Shown: positions 60,484 to 64,000 of the stretch, one piece after another | Layout: each line of letters begins with the position of its first letter | Position numbering within the stretch: the first letter of the stretch is position 1 | NCBI GenBank assembly: GCA_004794655.1 | Contig: SMMW01000521.1 | Coordinates: 248,001 to 312,000, forward strand | Reading direction: 5' to 3' | Origin: Marisa cornuarietis | Taxonomy: Eukaryota; Mollusca; Gastropoda; Architaenioglossa; Ampullariidae | DNA: 64,000 nt | The notes under the pieces: generated by a model | Told to the model about the DNA's origin: nothing | Seen by the model: only the letters and a program-made list of their open reading frames with translations | The model's database searches: none | Translations under genes and position numbers: made by a program

Positions 60484-61053
60484 GCCTGGATCTCTGCATC
60501 AGAGCAAGAAAGAAGCGATCAAAAGTAAACGATTAGGTTCAGAGGGCGATGAAACTTACGGCGGGATGAACCAATCATAAAAATGGAAAAGCCTGATAGA
60601 AAAAAAATGGTCACAAAAACCACTTCCAGACCAACATCTGATGATTTTTAATTCCTGAGTACAGTTGCAATTGTCAGTGTGGGACACTACAAATAAATGC
60701 GATAACGGCAAAATAAGTACTGATAATCTAAGCACAGCGTACATCCACATTCCCCAGTTTCCAGTTTATTCCAGAATACTTCATTAAAGGATTTATTTTA
60801 CACCACGTATCCCAAAATTCCACATATACCTAAAATTTTTGTCGAAGTCAAAGATGGATTCGGTACCTTATGGGAGCACATAAATATCTAACAAACTGCT
60901 GACTCAAGCACGTGATCCTGATCCGGTGATTACATTCAAGCTGTAACTGCACTCATTATCTTTTAACTTAAATTACCTTCTATAAATTGCTACTAAAATG
61001 TGAGTACTTAAACATTCTAAGTTTTTAGACAAATTGTCGATCGCGCCGGTCTT

Positions 61054-61165
61054 TTACCCGTGAATTAGTGTTTTATGTCAGCCAGCAATTAAGGCTACAT
61101 CAGGGCAAAGCAGCTAGCCCTGTAAACAGATGAAGCATGCAAAGGAAAAACGACGAACGTGAATG
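61054..61165 (-). mobile_element. Headless (5'-truncated) SINE copy, same family as the copy near 1.7 kb
   Basis: On the minus strand the order CATCTGTTTACAGGGCT, then a TGCTTTGCC-like stretch, then ACATAAAACACTAATTC parallels the body and 3' end of the SINE at 1684-1880. The tRNA-like head with A and B boxes is missing. It lies in the predicted 5'-UTR intron of the secreted-protein gene. Confidence 0.5.
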
Positions 61166-61874
61166 GCTACAATACAAAACAAACTTTTCGTATTTGTACC
61201 CCATGAACCTCAAGCAAACAGCATTCTGAATCAGGCAAAGAGCCGGAGCATCAAACCGGCAAAGTAGCTTCAAGTCCCATTGAAATAAGAAAGGGATTGG
61301 AAACGTACTTGCGAAACAAATTTAACTTAGCTCAACATGTCGCCTAACACGAACATTTGCCAAAATGTTCAAACAATCCCCGTTAAGGACCTTAAAGGCC
61401 GAACTTCTACCTTTTGACAGGGAAAAATAATTTGTTCGACCCAACGGAGGGAGGTGAGGATCAAACGCAGTCCCACCTACCCTAGTGTTGATTTTTCTCT
61501 TTTAGCTTCTCTCTGCCCTAACAACCACTTTCTATTCCCTTCACTGCATCGAAGCCATCTTTTCCTTCTGGAAGGTGGAGTTTTAGCCTCTGAGACTTCT
61601 GAATCATGGTCCGCAAAGAACAAGTGAGGAGTTCGTTAATCCTCTCTCTATCTAGATGAGCGATTGCATCTTCGACTAAGAGTCAAAATGTATAAGCATT
61701 AGAGGTACAGCGCTTAATTCAATTACAAAAAATTGAAACAACTTTCATAATAAAAATAAGAATATATTTTTTAAGCCAATGGCATCATAAAACGTTGCTA
61801 AATATATATTATGTGAATATATCACGTATCAATCATGGAATAAAATCTGAAAAACTCAGATTTATTTAACATAC

Positions 61875-61960
61875 CTGGTTCTCTAGAGCTCTGCCCAAGC
61901 AGAGGAAGTCTTGTCGCACCTGCTCCTCACTGTTGCGTGTCTCCCCAGCCGTTTCCTGCA
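61875..61960 (-). other. Predicted 5'-UTR exon of the secreted-protein gene
   Basis: A strong donor, AACCAG|gtatgtt, ends a segment on the minus strand that faces the acceptor at 60494. The intron would be about 1.38 kb and contains the headless SINE. The exon's upstream limit is not defined; no TATA box was recognised. Confidence 0.4.
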
Positions 61961-63280
61961 AGTCTCCTCCTGTGGATCCTTTTTGTTCTTCGTGATGTAG
62001 GACGCATTAACCTTTTGCCTGCCAACTTCTTACTCAGTTTTTACTACTCATTTTCTAGAGGAGTCCTTAACTCAGCAGCGCTTCTTTTACTGCCAGTGTT
62101 AATGGGGTATCCATAACTCCATCTCCCCAGACGTTTTACAACGCAGACAGTGTTTTAACGACCGTTTCTGCATATTGAGAAATAATTTTACCGAGACATT
62201 AGCTTTAGGGCATGAGGAAGTTTTAGAGAGAAAGGGGCGAGAAGGGGGTGAAAAGGAGTGGAGGCTGTTTTGGACTTCTCAGGGAACATTGAGCTCTTTT
62301 ATGCATTCTTCTGTCTTGTCTAGATGATATATGACGTTGATACTCAGGCAACATGTCCTGATGTAAATTACCGGAAAAATATTATGTACTCAGGTAAAGT
62401 AAGACAGACAGAAAGATGAGTAAGAGGAGAACGGATGGGAGAGTTTTGAAGTTTGTGTTGAGAGAGAGAGAAGTTTGTGTGTGCGTGCGTGCGTTTTCGC
62501 ATGTGTTAGTGTGGTGTAAGTCGGAGACGAACAGAGACAGAAAGAGATAAATAAACCAAAAGAAATAATGAAAAAAGGAAAGGAGTTTTGAGTGTACATG
62601 AATGCAGACGAGTAGGAGCGAGAGAGAAAAGAAAGAAACAAAGAAGTTTTGAAGAAAGAAATGTGAGTGATGTGTATATGCATGTATGTAAAGAAGGAGA
62701 GAAGAAAAAGTTCTACTCCCTTGGCGGCCAGACAATGTTTCGCAGACACTTTTCTAACACTTAACATTAAACACTCATTGCTGAAGTAATAAATACAGAT
62801 TTTTGTATAAACCAGTATCAATAACGTCAAGCTTAATTAATCAAGAGCTATTACAAAAGTAGATAACAGTAATATCCTATTGTACATTTTGGCATGTGAT
62901 TACTTCCCAGTGGTATTAACTAGACTGTATGACGTTCAATACCCAAAATAATAATTTCGCGTCTGGTGGTTCAGAATACCTCCTGCTAAGGGAACAAAAG
63001 TCACGAGGAGAAGAAAAGTTGTTGACCTGTTTACCGACTTCGGTGGCCAGGTGCGGCACGACCGCTCATCTCTGTGACTGCTCTGAGAAGTAAATAAATG
63101 TTGTGACTATGTCTCACCGTGTTTGTTGGTCGCAACCCGACTTATCATTGTCACAGCGATGACCCACTAACCTGAAGAGCACCAGTCACTCTCAACTTGG
63201 CTACGCCTCGCACTTCGTTACTTTTGGACCTCCATTCATAAGAGAAAACTTTGATAGGTTAAACGGCTACCTAAATAATT
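61961..63280. other. Upstream flank of the secreted-protein gene: nothing recognised
   Basis: No exon, RNA gene or mobile element could be identified. A purine-rich stretch near 62.4-62.7 kb gives long but low-complexity open frames. Confidence 0.5.
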
Positions 63281-63286
63281 GTGCAG

Positions 63287-63331
<45 letters not shown>
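63287..63331. repeat. (GT)n microsatellite
   Basis: About 22 units followed by a G-rich run. Confidence 0.95.
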
Positions 63332-63579
63332 GGAGGGGGGGGTGAAGTCATAAAAATATCCACCAGGTTATTTGAAGAGACAGTGCTGTTGGTGAGGTTA
63401 TATATGAACATGCACACGATGTTATTTACAGGATTTCTGGAAACGTCTGCACTGTCACGCTGTCCGAAGACTAATGTCTAAGACACATCAACACTGCATT
63501 AGTTATTGCATTAATCATGGCAACGGTCATCGGGACATCATGTTTTCATGTTTTCAGTCCATTTTAATTAATCTTGCCC

Positions 63580-63582
<3 letters not shown>

Positions 63583-63632
<50 letters not shown>
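63583..63632. repeat. (AC)n microsatellite
   Basis: About 25 perfect units. Confidence 0.95.
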
Positions 63633-63636
<4 letters not shown>

Positions 63637-63923
63637 CAAGGATCCACAAACAAGTCCATCCAGGGACCTTATAAATCAGAATGAAGCTAAATGTCTGCTG
63701 TGGTACAGTTTTTTTGCGCAAGCAGCCAATCAACACGATGCGAAACTCACTTCCGGTCAGCTGACGAATTGGGGTATGAAAATATTCTTAGGGTATAGTC
63801 AAACAGGGTGCTGTTCTGCTTATTTAAGTAATGGAACGAAATCAGACAATTAATAAATTATCTATAGGTTTTAAAATATGTTGCTATTGAAGGCTGAAGC
63901 TGCTTAACGTGTTAATAAGTCTC

Positions 63924-63924
63924 C

Positions 63925-63995
<71 letters not shown>

Positions 63996-63998
63996 ATG
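63924..63998. repeat. (GTT)n(GCT)n trinucleotide array at the right edge
   Basis: About 13 GTT units change into about 10 GCT units, ending in GAT at the window edge. Confidence 0.95.
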
Positions 63999-64000
63999 AT

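Overview
This is a stretch of animal nuclear DNA. It is AT-leaning, dense in microsatellites (AC/GT, CAGA, GAGT, GTAG, GAT, AATC and others), and its genes are cut into short GT-AG exons with introns of about 0.1 to 8 kb. It carries a tRNA-derived SINE, a decayed LINE reverse transcriptase, MITE-like elements and a decayed mobile gene. The protein style (RFX4-type factor, fast-diverging two-domain immunoglobulin receptors, a Tyr/Gly-rich secreted peptide) and repeat load best fit a lophotrochozoan, probably a gastropod mollusc. That assignment is inference; no ribosomal or mitochondrial marker is present.

Region 1 (0-21 kb) is a cluster of three related single-pass membrane proteins of the immunoglobulin superfamily, here called IgTM-A (plus strand, 673-5480), IgTM-B (minus, 7723-14478) and IgTM-C (minus, 16495-20422). 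I could assemble each from six exons with fully consistent reading phase, giving predicted proteins of 428, 365 and 367 residues. B and C share exon count, intron phases, an 85-bp signal-peptide exon, a 194-bp exon 4 and a juxtamembrane C-x-x-D-V-W-L-x-F-G-V motif, but are otherwise strongly diverged. A possible C-type-lectin-like exon lies at 183-269. A decayed mobile gene sits antisense in an intron of IgTM-B, and a SINE sits in an intron of IgTM-A.

Region 2 (21-42.4 kb) is one large minus-strand gene: an RFX-family transcription factor whose DNA-binding and dimerisation domains match RFX4 most closely. Twenty coding exons were placed, from the start codon at 42395 to the stop at 22581 (about 791 residues). 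Its introns hold a MITE-like element with arrayed terminal repeats, a 360-bp GTAG array, a LINE fragment and a composite satellite.

Region 3 (42.4-60 kb) has no gene I can support. It contains simple repeats, a pogo/Tigger-like MITE, two CpG-rich segments and one orphan exon-like segment.

Region 4 (60-64 kb) holds a small minus-strand gene for a secreted, six-cysteine, Tyr/Gly/Asn-rich protein, with a predicted intron in its 5' UTR that contains a truncated SINE copy.

The IgTM proteins are plausible surface recognition receptors. The RFX4 gene is a conserved regulatory gene and is not obviously linked to them in function.
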